In this document: positions 1 to 6,031 of the stretch, piece after piece
Numbering within the stretch: position 1 is the stretch's first letter
How the letters are laid out: each line of letters begins with the position of its first letter
NCBI GenBank assembly: GCA_934444485.1
Contig: CAKSCN010000062.1
Coordinates: forward strand, 1-12,876
From: an uncultured Eubacteriales bacterium
Lineage (GTDB): Bacteria; Bacillota; Clostridia; Oscillospirales; CAG-382
Reading direction: 5' to 3'
DNA length: 12,876 nt
The notes under the pieces: model-generated
Told to the model about the DNA's origin: nothing
The model's database searches: none
The model's input: only the letters and a program-made list of their open reading frames with translations
Program-made: the position numbers and the translations under genes

Positions 1-156
1 GGAACACCCTATATGTATCCGTTTGCGCCCACGACGTGGAGAGGACTTTCGGATTCCGTTATATTGATGCCTAAAAGGCGCTTATGCACAGTACAAGCGA
101 ACTGCGCAACACAAAAGAAGGGGAAGGTTGAAATTGAACTCACCTGCAAACATTGA
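1..156 (+). CDS. GerA-family spore germination receptor subunit, C-terminal end only (partial)
   Basis: The first forward frame is open from the window edge to a TGA at 154-156, giving 51 residues. Its beginning (GTPYMYPFAPTTWRG, then a Ser-Asp and a basic MPKRR stretch) resembles the end of GerA/GerKA/SpoVAF-type germination receptor subunits. In that family the last membrane segment is followed by a PYxxPFAP motif and a short basic cytoplasmic tail. GerA-type subunits sit in the inner spore membrane and, with B and C subunits, sense germinants. The tail after MPKRR matches nothing I recognise. The 3' end overlaps the start of the next gene, a common arrangement in ger operons. Only the last tenth or so of the gene is visible, so GerA cannot be told from SpoVAF. 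Confidence 0.65.
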   Translation, partial: GTPYMYPFAPTTWRGLSDSVILMPKRRLCTVQANCATQKKGKVEIELTCKH

Positions 157-1066
157 AAAACCCATGGGAGGCTTTTCGTCTCTCATATTCGTGATGATAT
201 CCGGTTCGGCACTTTACTATGCGCCGTATGCAGTCGGGAATGTGTCGCTGTTTGTGCTTGCGGTGTCGTTCGTGCTGTTGTTTCTGCTCCTGAAGCTGTA
301 CACCGCACTTTCCGAAAACAAAACGCGGCCGTTTTGCAGGCTCATAACCGTTCTCATTGTGCCTGCCGCACTTGTACAGCTCGGCGTCAGACTCTTCGAT
401 TTCTTTGAGCTTTGCGCATACAGCGGAGAAAAGTACACCGGTAATGCCTTTATGTTTCTTGCGCTTGCGGCAATATCTTTTATCGCACTTTACAGCGTTC
501 ACAAGGGAGGCACGACTCCGTTCAGAACCGCACTTTTGTCGTCCGTGCTTCCGGCGGTCTTTGCCCTCGTCTTTATCCCAATACCGTTTACGTCGCATTC
601 GGCGATAACCGGAGGATTTGCGGCGATGAGGAATATAGGGCTTGACGGAATAGCTGAGGATATTGTGAGTGCACTGAAGTGTACCTTTTACATGACGGCG
701 GATCTTGCGGCGGTATACCTCTCGGTTCCGAAATGCACATTCAATTCGGCAAGACGCCGTTTCGGAATAAAGGGGTTCGGCGGACTCGTCGGCGGATATG
801 TGTTTGCGGCAATCAACGCCGAGGTCTTGAGACTTTATTACGCCGAGGGTGTTCCGCAAGTGCCGTTTGTAAACGCAGTGCTACTCAACAACGCATATTC
901 CGACGGAAACGGTTCATCGGAGTACGGAGCTTTGTGTCTTTGCTTCTTCACGCTGACGCTTATCCTGCGCACTTCTCTTTACGCAATTCTTGTTGCGAGA
1001 GCGGCGCTAATTGTAAAAAATGTCCTCGAGAGGCATAAAGCGACAAGATTTTCTTTGCGGCAGTAA
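134..1066 (+). CDS. Putative GerAB-like spore germination permease (divergent)
   Basis: Encodes about 310 residues and is strongly hydrophobic, with roughly eight to ten membrane segments (about 14-33, 36-58, 70-92, 104-122, 131-150, 182-198, 213-233, 264-295). It is somewhat shorter than the usual 350-370 residues of GerAB proteins. The early Gly-Ser-Ala-Leu segment, the charged loop after segment two and the amphipathic C-terminal segment resemble the APC-type spore permease family. The call also rests on the neighbour: the gene overlaps the end of a GerA-type gene, and GerA and GerB genes are normally adjacent. GerB subunits bind the germinant in the spore inner membrane. No GerC lipoprotein gene follows. 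The TTG at 134 is chosen because GGGAAGG (121-127) lies 6 bases upstream; the TTG at 128 would be too close to it. An ATG at 164 has no ribosome binding site. Without a search the family assignment is tentative. Confidence 0.5.
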   Translation: MNSPANIEKPMGGFSSLIFVMISGSALYYAPYAVGNVSLFVLAVSFVLLFLLLKLYTALSENKTRPFCRLITVLIVPAALVQLGVRLFDFFELCAYSGEKYTGNAFMFLALAAISFIALYSVHKGGTTPFRTALLSSVLPAVFALVFIPIPFTSHSAITGGFAAMRNIGLDGIAEDIVSALKCTFYMTADLAAVYLSVPKCTFNSARRRFGIKGFGGLVGGYVFAAINAEVLRLYYAEGVPQVPFVNAVLLNNAYSDGNGSSEYGALCLCFFTLTLILRTSLYAILVARAALIVKNVLERHKATRFSLRQ

Positions 1067-1139
1067 TAAAATATGAGCGTAAATGCGTAAAACAAACTGA
1101 AATGTATAAATCCGAACAGTCGAAAGGAATTTGAAAGAA

Positions 1140-1445
1140 ATGGAAATGACAGCATTTAACGACGGCTCAAGGCTTTGCGTGAAGCTCTCGGGAGAGATAG
1201 ATCACCATGAAGCCAAGGATATAAGAGAACGTCTCGACAAACTCATATTTGAAAACCGACCGAAAGCTCTCATTGTCAATCTTTCGGGTATAGTTTTTAT
1301 GGACAGCTCCGGACTCGGGCTTATTCTCGGAAGATACAGACTGATGAAGGAGTTCGGCGGAGAGATGTACCTCAACGAACCTACGGCAAGAGTGAGAAAA
1401 ATTCTTGCAATGGCAGGCGTAGACAAAATGATAAAAGTAATATAA
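1140..1445 (+). CDS. spoIIAA: Anti-sigma F factor antagonist SpoIIAA
   Basis: A 101-residue STAS-domain protein. Unphosphorylated SpoIIAA binds SpoIIAB and releases SigF in the forespore; SpoIIAB inactivates it by phosphorylation, and SpoIIE reverses this. The signature MDSSGLG lies at residues 54-60, and the second serine (Ser57) corresponds to the phosphorylated Ser58 of Bacillus subtilis. The following LILGRYR also fits the family. Length is typical (about 115 in B. subtilis). The ATG at 1140 is preferred over an in-frame TTG at 1131, because the AAAGGA at 1123-1128 sits only 2 bases before the TTG but 11 before the ATG. It is first in the spoIIAA-spoIIAB-sigF order. No clear SigH or SigA promoter is visible in the short gap after the upstream gene, although a TATAAA occurs at 1105-1110. 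Confidence 0.95.
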   Translation: MEMTAFNDGSRLCVKLSGEIDHHEAKDIRERLDKLIFENRPKALIVNLSGIVFMDSSGLGLILGRYRLMKEFGGEMYLNEPTARVRKILAMAGVDKMIKVI

Positions 1446-1486
1446 GGTGTTTTCACATCTTTTGTAAACAGGAAAGGAATAACAAA

Positions 1487-1942
1487 ATGGAAAAGCCAAA
1501 GAGAATCAACTACTTCAGGGCGGTGTTTCCCGCAAAATCAATAAACGAATCGTATGCACGAAGTCTTGCGGCAAATTTTGCGGCGCAGGCTGACCCGACG
1601 ATAGAAGAGCTTTCCGACATAAAGACGGTTATTTCGGAAGCCGTCACGAACTGCATAGTTCACGCTTACATAAACGAAGATGACGAGAAAAAGAAGAGAA
1701 TCGTGCTTGAGGGCGAACGCTTTTCCGACGAGAGCTTCAGGTTTTCGGTAAAAGACTTCGGCTGCGGCATACCCGATATAAACAAAGCGAAAGAGCCGCT
1801 GTTTACTACGTCGCCCGAAACCGAGCGAAGCGGAATGGGCTTTTGCATAATGGAAACATTCACGGATAAAATGCGTGTGTACTCAAAGGTGGGAAAGGGG
1901 ACTAAGGTTGTCGTCACCAAACGCTTTTCGAGCGGAACGTGA
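1487..1942 (+). CDS. spoIIAB: Anti-sigma F factor and serine kinase SpoIIAB
   Basis: A 151-residue GHKL-type protein. It holds SigF inactive before septation and phosphorylates SpoIIAA with ATP. The ATP site is complete: the N box at residues 50-61 (SEAVTNCIVHAY, with Glu51 as general base and Asn55 as magnesium ligand), the G1 box DFGCGIPD at 90-97, and the G2 region with SGMGF at 115-119. Length and motif spacing match SpoIIAB of Bacillus and Clostridium. The ATG at 1487 follows GGAAAGGAA with good spacing. It lies 41 bases after spoIIAA, and its stop is 26 bases before the preferred sigF start, so the three genes are one transcription unit. No key residue is missing. Confidence 0.96.
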   Translation: MEKPKRINYFRAVFPAKSINESYARSLAANFAAQADPTIEELSDIKTVISEAVTNCIVHAYINEDDEKKKRIVLEGERFSDESFRFSVKDFGCGIPDINKAKEPLFTTSPETERSGMGFCIMETFTDKMRVYSKVGKGTKVVVTKRFSSGT

Positions 1943-1950
1943 CATACAGC

Positions 1951-1959
1951 AAGGAGGAA
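1951..1959 (+). promoter_or_regulatory. sigF ribosome binding site
   Basis: AAGGAGGAA lies just after the spoIIAB stop. It is near-perfect and 9 bases before the ATG at 1969 (3 before a GTG at 1963). It rules against the longer frame from the GTG at 1939, which overlaps the spoIIAB stop and has no ribosome binding site. Confidence 0.75.
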
Positions 1960-1968
1960 GCAGTGTTT

Positions 1969-2691
1969 ATGACCGGACACGAAAACAACGCAGTACTCCT
2001 CAAGAGAGCAAGAAGCGGCGACCCGGAGGCGGAAAGTGAGCTTATATCGTGCAATATGGGGCTTGTCAAGAGCATTGCCGTGCGTTTTCTCGGCAGGGGC
2101 GAGGAACTCGACGACTTAATTCAGCTCGGCTCGATAGGTCTGTTAAAAGCCGCAAGAGGGTACGACGAGAGCTACGGCACGGCGTTCTCTACATATGCCG
2201 TTCCCATGATAATAGGCGAGATCCGACGCTTTTTGCGCGATAATGGACCGATAAAGGTGGGAAGAAGCGTAAAACAGCTCGGCATTAAGATAATGCGTGA
2301 AAGAGAGCGGTGTATAAACGAATGCGGACGTGAGCCGACCGTAACGGAGCTTTCGGAAAAGTTCGGCGTCGAAAAAGAGGATATAGTCAATGCCCTCGAC
2401 GCCGCCGCACCCATTGTTTCCTTGCAGGACGCACTTACAAACGAAGATGACGGCTTCACCCTCGAGTCGCTCGTCGGAGAAAGCGATGACATAGGCGCAC
2501 TGATAGAGTCGGTTTCGCTTGAAAAGGCGCTTGCTGAGCTTCCCGAGAGCGAGAGGCTTATTGTACTGATGAGATACTCAAAAGGACTGACTCAGGCGCA
2601 GGTCGGCGAAATACTCGGATACTCGCAGGTCAAGGTCTCGAGAATGGAGAAGAAGATAATGGAAAAGCTGAGGGGACAGCTTGTTTCGTAA
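1969..2691 (+). CDS. sigF: RNA polymerase sigma factor SigF (early forespore sigma)
   Basis: A 240-residue sigma-70 family protein of the SigF/SigG/SigB type. It directs early forespore transcription after asymmetric division and is controlled by SpoIIAB just upstream. Region 2 spans about residues 27-95 and includes the core-binding DDLIQLGSIGLLK and the promoter-melting FSTYAVPMIIGEIRRFLRD. Region 3 covers about 98-150. Region 4 covers about 183-236 with a helix-turn-helix in LTQAQVGEILGYSQVKVSRME. These segments closely follow B. subtilis SigF. The ATG is chosen from the strong ribosome binding site at 1951-1959; a GTG at 1963 is possible. SigF and SigG are close relatives, but position after spoIIAA-spoIIAB settles the identity. 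No strong terminator follows, only a weak A-run/T-run pair near 2698-2713. Confidence 0.95.
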   Translation: MTGHENNAVLLKRARSGDPEAESELISCNMGLVKSIAVRFLGRGEELDDLIQLGSIGLLKAARGYDESYGTAFSTYAVPMIIGEIRRFLRDNGPIKVGRSVKQLGIKIMRERERCINECGREPTVTELSEKFGVEKEDIVNALDAAAPIVSLQDALTNEDDGFTLESLVGESDDIGALIESVSLEKALAELPESERLIVLMRYSKGLTQAQVGEILGYSQVKVSRMEKKIMEKLRGQLVS

Positions 2692-2783
2692 AGATACAAA
2701 AAATACACTTTTTCTTGCTTTGGACAACACATTTTCGTGATAACATAAAATATTGTGAGAATCTGTCTTTTGATGAAAGAGTG

Positions 2784-3671
2784 ATGCTTTTGTACAGCTA
2801 TACAAAGGAAATGATATTTGAAGGCGACCCGATAAGCGTGAAAAACTGTACGTCGCAGTGCCGAGGCGAAAAGAGCCACACACATGAGTTCCTTGAGTTT
2901 GTGTATGTCTCGGAGGGCGAGGGTGTGCATTACATTGACGGCGTAAGGCATTCCGTGAGCGAGGGAGACCTTCTTTTTATTAACTACGGTCAGGTTCATG
3001 CCATTGAGCCGAGTGAGAGTATGCGTTTTGTGAATATACTTCTCGAGCCTTCTTTTCTGTCGGACACACTTATAAATGCGGAAAGCGTCGTGAGTCTGTT
3101 TCAAAGCTCGCTTTTTGAGGAGTTTTACGGCACCTACTGTGACTACACAAAGCAGTGCGTTTCATTCTGCGGAAGTGAGAAAGAGGATAACGACAGACTT
3201 ATAAAAAACATGATTTCGGAGTTCGAGTCGAAGCATATCGGCTATCGCTCTGTTTTGCGCTCATGCATGACGATACTGTTTACACGTCTCATGCGAAAGC
3301 TCTCGGGCAGAAACATACCGGCTGATGCTGAGGATGACTGCATTGACGAAGTGCTTGCGTACATCGGCGAAAACTGCGCAAACAAAATCTCACTTGAAAA
3401 GCTTGCGGCGGAGAGTTTCTACAATCCTTCGTATTTCGGACGCCTTTTGAAGGAGAGGTGCGGAAAGAGCTTCACCGCATACGTAAAAGAGAAGAGACTC
3501 GAAAAGGCGGCAGGACTTCTGCGTGCGGAAAAGTTCTCCGTGGATAAAGTGATGAACCTTGTGGGCTACAACGACAAAAAGCTCTTCTACCGCCATTTCA
3601 GGGAAGCCTACGGAAAGACACCGAGCGAGTACCGGGCGGCATTCGGCGAAAACAGAGAAAGCGATAAATGA
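2784..3671 (+). CDS. AraC-family transcriptional regulator with N-terminal cupin sensor
   Basis: Encodes about 295 residues. The N-terminal half has a cupin-type sensor: HTHEFLEFVYV near residues 32-42, a YIDG turn, and a GDLLFINYGQVHAI strand near 61-74. This suits binding of a small ligand, often a sugar, though the ligand cannot be told. The C-terminal 105 residues form the double helix-turn-helix typical of AraC: ISLEKLAAESFYNPSYFGRL, then a second unit ending in GYNDKKLFYRHFREAYGKTPSEYR, which matches the family signature. The start is uncertain. The frame stays open to a TTG at 2715 (318 residues), but no ribosome binding site precedes it, and the codons before 2784 are more AT-rich. 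ATG 2784 and ATG 2811 also lack well-spaced sites. It follows sigF on the same strand, but nothing shows a role in sporulation; it may have its own promoter (TGGACA at 2721, CATAAA at 2744). Confidence 0.88.
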   Translation: MLLYSYTKEMIFEGDPISVKNCTSQCRGEKSHTHEFLEFVYVSEGEGVHYIDGVRHSVSEGDLLFINYGQVHAIEPSESMRFVNILLEPSFLSDTLINAESVVSLFQSSLFEEFYGTYCDYTKQCVSFCGSEKEDNDRLIKNMISEFESKHIGYRSVLRSCMTILFTRLMRKLSGRNIPADAEDDCIDEVLAYIGENCANKISLEKLAAESFYNPSYFGRLLKERCGKSFTAYVKEKRLEKAAGLLRAEKFSVDKVMNLVGYNDKKLFYRHFREAYGKTPSEYRAAFGENRESDK

Positions 3672-3714
3672 AAAACGGCGGCAAAGATTTGTTTCCTTGC
3701 CGTCGCATCGTTTT
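3671..3714. terminator. Bidirectional rho-independent terminator between convergent genes
   Basis: The arms 3676-3684 (CGGCGGCAA) and 3697-3705 (TTGCCGTCG) pair over nine base pairs with one G-T wobble, around a 12-base loop. An A-run at 3671-3675 precedes the hairpin and becomes a T-run for minus-strand transcription. On the plus strand, TTTT at 3711-3714 follows after a 5-base gap. It lies between the stop codons of the AraC-family gene and the SEDS gene and probably ends both transcripts, more convincingly that of the minus-strand gene. Confidence 0.75.
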
Positions 3715-3728
3715 ATATGACGTATTAT

Positions 3729-5162
3729 TTATTTCTTCCTGAAAGCGTATCTGTTTGAGTTTGCATATACGGACAGCACAAGCGCAAGCGCACCGTAACA
3801 GCTGATAAGCGAAGAACCGCCGTAGCTTACGAGAGGAAGCGTAATTCCGACAACGGGAAGATTTCCCATGCACATTCCGACGTTCAGTATGAACTGGTAA
3901 GCAAACATTGCCGCAACGCCGGCGCATATGTATGTTCCCATGCTGTCCTTTGCGGTAAGCGCAACTTTGATAATCCTGAATATGAGTATAACGAAGAGCA
4001 AAACCAGCGTCACGCAGGCAATTAGTCCGCCCTCCTCGCCTATTGTGCCGAAAATCATGTCGCTTTCCTTGGCAAAAAGAGCTTTTGGGTGCTGTGTGAC
4101 GTATCCGTTGGTGTAGCCGTTGCCGAAAACTCCGCCCGAAGCGATTGCATTGCGGCTTCTTATGACCTGATAGCCTTTGTCGAGAGGGTCAAGATCCGGA
4201 TTGAAGCCGACGAGAATACGCTGTTTTTGGTAAGGCTCAAGCTTCTGCCAAATAATCGGAGAGGCAATTACCGCAACACCTCCGGCGGCAACAAAGTACC
4301 ATATGCTCAGCTTTGCCGCAAAGCTCATGAATATGAATATCGCAATAAATACAGTCGTGTTTCCGAGGTCGCCCTGCCTGAGAACAAGAGCGATTATGAG
4401 AAGACCGTGACATCCGAGAGATATAACTCCCCGAAGCGAGCTTATCCTGTCTCCGAGGCTCTGCAAATGTGAGGACAACGACAGAATAAACAAAACCTTT
4501 GAAAACTCCGCCGGCTGTACACCCATGCCGAATACATTTATCCAGTTTCTGTTATTGTCTCCGATAATGCTGTAGCCGAAAATCAGCGTGTATATGCAGA
4601 TTGCAACATTCAGCGCAATTATGTATTTTGTGTACCGTGATATACCGCTGTAGTCAACCATTGAAAGCCCGAGTATGGCGGACATTCCGATTATAAAACA
4701 GCCTATCTCCATTATGTCGTACTTTATAGGATTCGACCTCGACAAGGTTGCGCTGTGTACGGCGAAAATGCCGATAATCGCTATGGCGACAATGGTGCCG
4801 ATGAGTATGTAATCAAGCTGAGAAAGATGCTTTGCGACTATGCCGACAATTTTATGAGTCTCCTTCGCAACCTTTCCTTTCGGAGCTGTCGGGGGAGTGG
4901 GCGCAGGTTGCAGAGCAAGGGTCCTGCGAGCTTTAAGAGAACGGATACGCTGTTGCTGAACCTTTTTTGCCGTCGAAACATAACCGATTTTTTCAATGGT
5001 GTCACGGCGCATTTTCTGTGCTTCAATGGGAGTAAACACTCTTTCCGATTTCGGAACCCACGCCGTAACGGTTTTTCTGCGAATCCGCCTGCGTGAAGTG
5101 TATTTAAAATTGTGCTGAGGTTTTGCGGATACCTTTATCTTGCCTTTGCTTTGTTCAGCCAC
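3729..5162 (-). CDS. SEDS-family peptidoglycan glycosyltransferase (RodA/FtsW type) with long N-terminal extension
   Basis: A 477-residue membrane protein. SEDS proteins polymerise lipid II into glycan strands, usually with a class B penicillin-binding protein, in elongation (RodA), division (FtsW) or sporulation (SpoVE). About ten membrane segments begin near residue 117. Family motifs appear in order: NWINVFGMGVQPAEFSKV (206-223), RQGDLGNT (262-269), the large outer loop with YQKQRILVGFNPDLDPL (311-327, holding the DPL aspartate of the catalytic region) and GYQVIRSRNAIASGGVFGNG, FGTIGEEGG (371-379), and LPVVGITLPLVSYGGSS (435-451). Residues 1-110 are a basic, proline-containing extension not found in typical RodA or FtsW. 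The GTG start is supported by AGGGAGGT 9 bases upstream (minus strand). The motifs lean towards RodA, but no mre or penicillin-binding gene is adjacent, so the pathway is open. Confidence 0.92.
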   Translation of the reverse strand: MAEQSKGKIKVSAKPQHNFKYTSRRRIRRKTVTAWVPKSERVFTPIEAQKMRRDTIEKIGYVSTAKKVQQQRIRSLKARRTLALQPAPTPPTAPKGKVAKETHKIVGIVAKHLSQLDYILIGTIVAIAIIGIFAVHSATLSRSNPIKYDIMEIGCFIIGMSAILGLSMVDYSGISRYTKYIIALNVAICIYTLIFGYSIIGDNNRNWINVFGMGVQPAEFSKVLFILSLSSHLQSLGDRISSLRGVISLGCHGLLIIALVLRQGDLGNTTVFIAIFIFMSFAAKLSIWYFVAAGGVAVIASPIIWQKLEPYQKQRILVGFNPDLDPLDKGYQVIRSRNAIASGGVFGNGYTNGYVTQHPKALFAKESDMIFGTIGEEGGLIACVTLVLLFVILIFRIIKVALTAKDSMGTYICAGVAAMFAYQFILNVGMCMGNLPVVGITLPLVSYGGSSLISCYGALALVLSVYANSNRYAFRKK

Positions 5163-5200
5163 TGCAAGCCGACCTCCCTTCTCGTACAGGAATACGCTCC

Positions 5201-5206
5201 ATTATA
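5201..5206 (-). promoter_or_regulatory. Minus-strand -10 element for the SEDS gene
   Basis: Read on the minus strand this is a perfect TATAAT preceded by TGG, an extended -10, about 38 bases before the GTG start of the SEDS gene. No good -35 hexamer is visible at 16-18 bases upstream (CTTTAT at best), so it would depend on the extended -10. Confidence 0.6.
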
Positions 5207-5297
5207 CCATATTTTAATGACGTAATAAAGCGATATTTGTAAAATTAAAAGGTTGCGCTTAAACACCGGAAAGGGGCAATAAATTTACAATATCACC

Positions 5298-5326
5298 TTG
5301 CACATATCCATTATTTGTGGTATACT
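5298..5326 (+). promoter_or_regulatory. SigA-type promoter for the 5364-9277+ gene run
   Basis: TTGCAC at 5298-5303 and TATACT at 5321-5326 are separated by exactly 17 bases, with TG one base before the -10 (extended -10). It lies 37 bases upstream of the first gene's ATG. It probably drives the unknown membrane protein, the transporter, dxs and tlyA, as no terminator is seen between them. Confidence 0.75.
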
Positions 5327-5363
5327 GACATGATAGTAAATATTTGCGTCAAGAGGTGAGTAT

Positions 5364-5993
5364 ATGAAGGATTCGGAAGAGGTATACGGGTTTGAAGAAA
5401 AGTATGACAAAAAGTTTTCGGTCGGCAGACTGATAAAAATATTTATTTACTGCGTTTCTTTCGCCGTGGTAGCCTGTATCGTTATAAGAAGCATAGGCTT
5501 TAAAAGCCCGGATATTGCGGAGAAAGTCATATTCAACGAAAAAACGGTTGAAGCTTATAAGGGAAAAGAAGCCGTTTGCAGACAGTACGGTATGGAAGAT
5601 TTTTGGCGTTCTATCGGCGCAAACCAGCTTCTGATGTTGGATAACCTCTATTATCTTCCCGAGTCGGAACAGCTTCAGGTGCTTGTAAAATACAGAACGA
5701 GCTATGCTCCTGCGCCGACCGAGGATTATATTCCGTTTGACCTTTACCTTGTCGATGAGGTTGCAAACAGGTACACGGATTTCTTTTACGAAACCGACTC
5801 AAAGGGAAAGTACGGCTATATCCGTGTGTGCTTTGACGGTATTGTTCTGAACAACGAAGAGAGCGGCGAGAAGAAGCTTTACAATCTTTACGTTGACTTG
5901 AAGAACGAAGACGGAACAGCGGAGCATCTTGCCGATTTCCCGATATACGACGGCTCGGAGCTTTATATGGAAAAAGAGTTCTCGTTTGACTGA
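5364..5993 (+). CDS. Unrecognised single-pass membrane protein
   Basis: I do not recognise this 209-residue protein. Residues 1-22 are charged and rich in acidic and lysine residues. One hydrophobic helix follows at about 23-44 (IKIFIYCVSFAVVACIVIRS), then about 165 mostly hydrophilic residues. A charged N-terminus followed by an uncleaved helix suggests a type II topology with the C-terminal domain outside. There is no lipobox. The outer domain alternates short beta-like stretches (QLQVLVKYR, IPFDLYLVDE, YGYIRVCFDG, KKLYNLYVDL), which may form a beta-sandwich. AGAGGTGAG lies 3 bases before the ATG, just after a good promoter. It diverges from the SEDS gene and is 38 bases ahead of the transporter gene, with which it is probably co-transcribed. 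The two internal cysteines near 30 and 38 lie in the membrane helix. Function unknown. Confidence 0.85.
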   Translation: MKDSEEVYGFEEKYDKKFSVGRLIKIFIYCVSFAVVACIVIRSIGFKSPDIAEKVIFNEKTVEAYKGKEAVCRQYGMEDFWRSIGANQLLMLDNLYYLPESEQLQVLVKYRTSYAPAPTEDYIPFDLYLVDEVANRYTDFFYETDSKGKYGYIRVCFDGIVLNNEESGEKKLYNLYVDLKNEDGTAEHLADFPIYDGSELYMEKEFSFD

Positions 5994-6031
5994 CAGCATT
6001 GTACACGATGTTTGAAACGGAGTGATGAGAG

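Noticed and set aside
140..859. Long minus-strand open frame opposite the GerAB-like gene
   Set aside because: It is rich in Arg, Lys, Cys and His with no domain, has no ribosome binding site, and lies antisense to a well-formed membrane protein gene. It is a composition shadow.
1939..1968. Upstream GTG start for sigF overlapping the spoIIAB stop
   Set aside because: A GTGA overlap is common in operons, but here the only good ribosome binding site (1951-1959) lies inside this extension, so translation must begin after it.
2696..2713. Possible terminator after sigF
   Set aside because: A short A-run and T-run could pair around a five-base loop, but the stem is pure A-T with no GC hairpin, so it is too weak to annotate.
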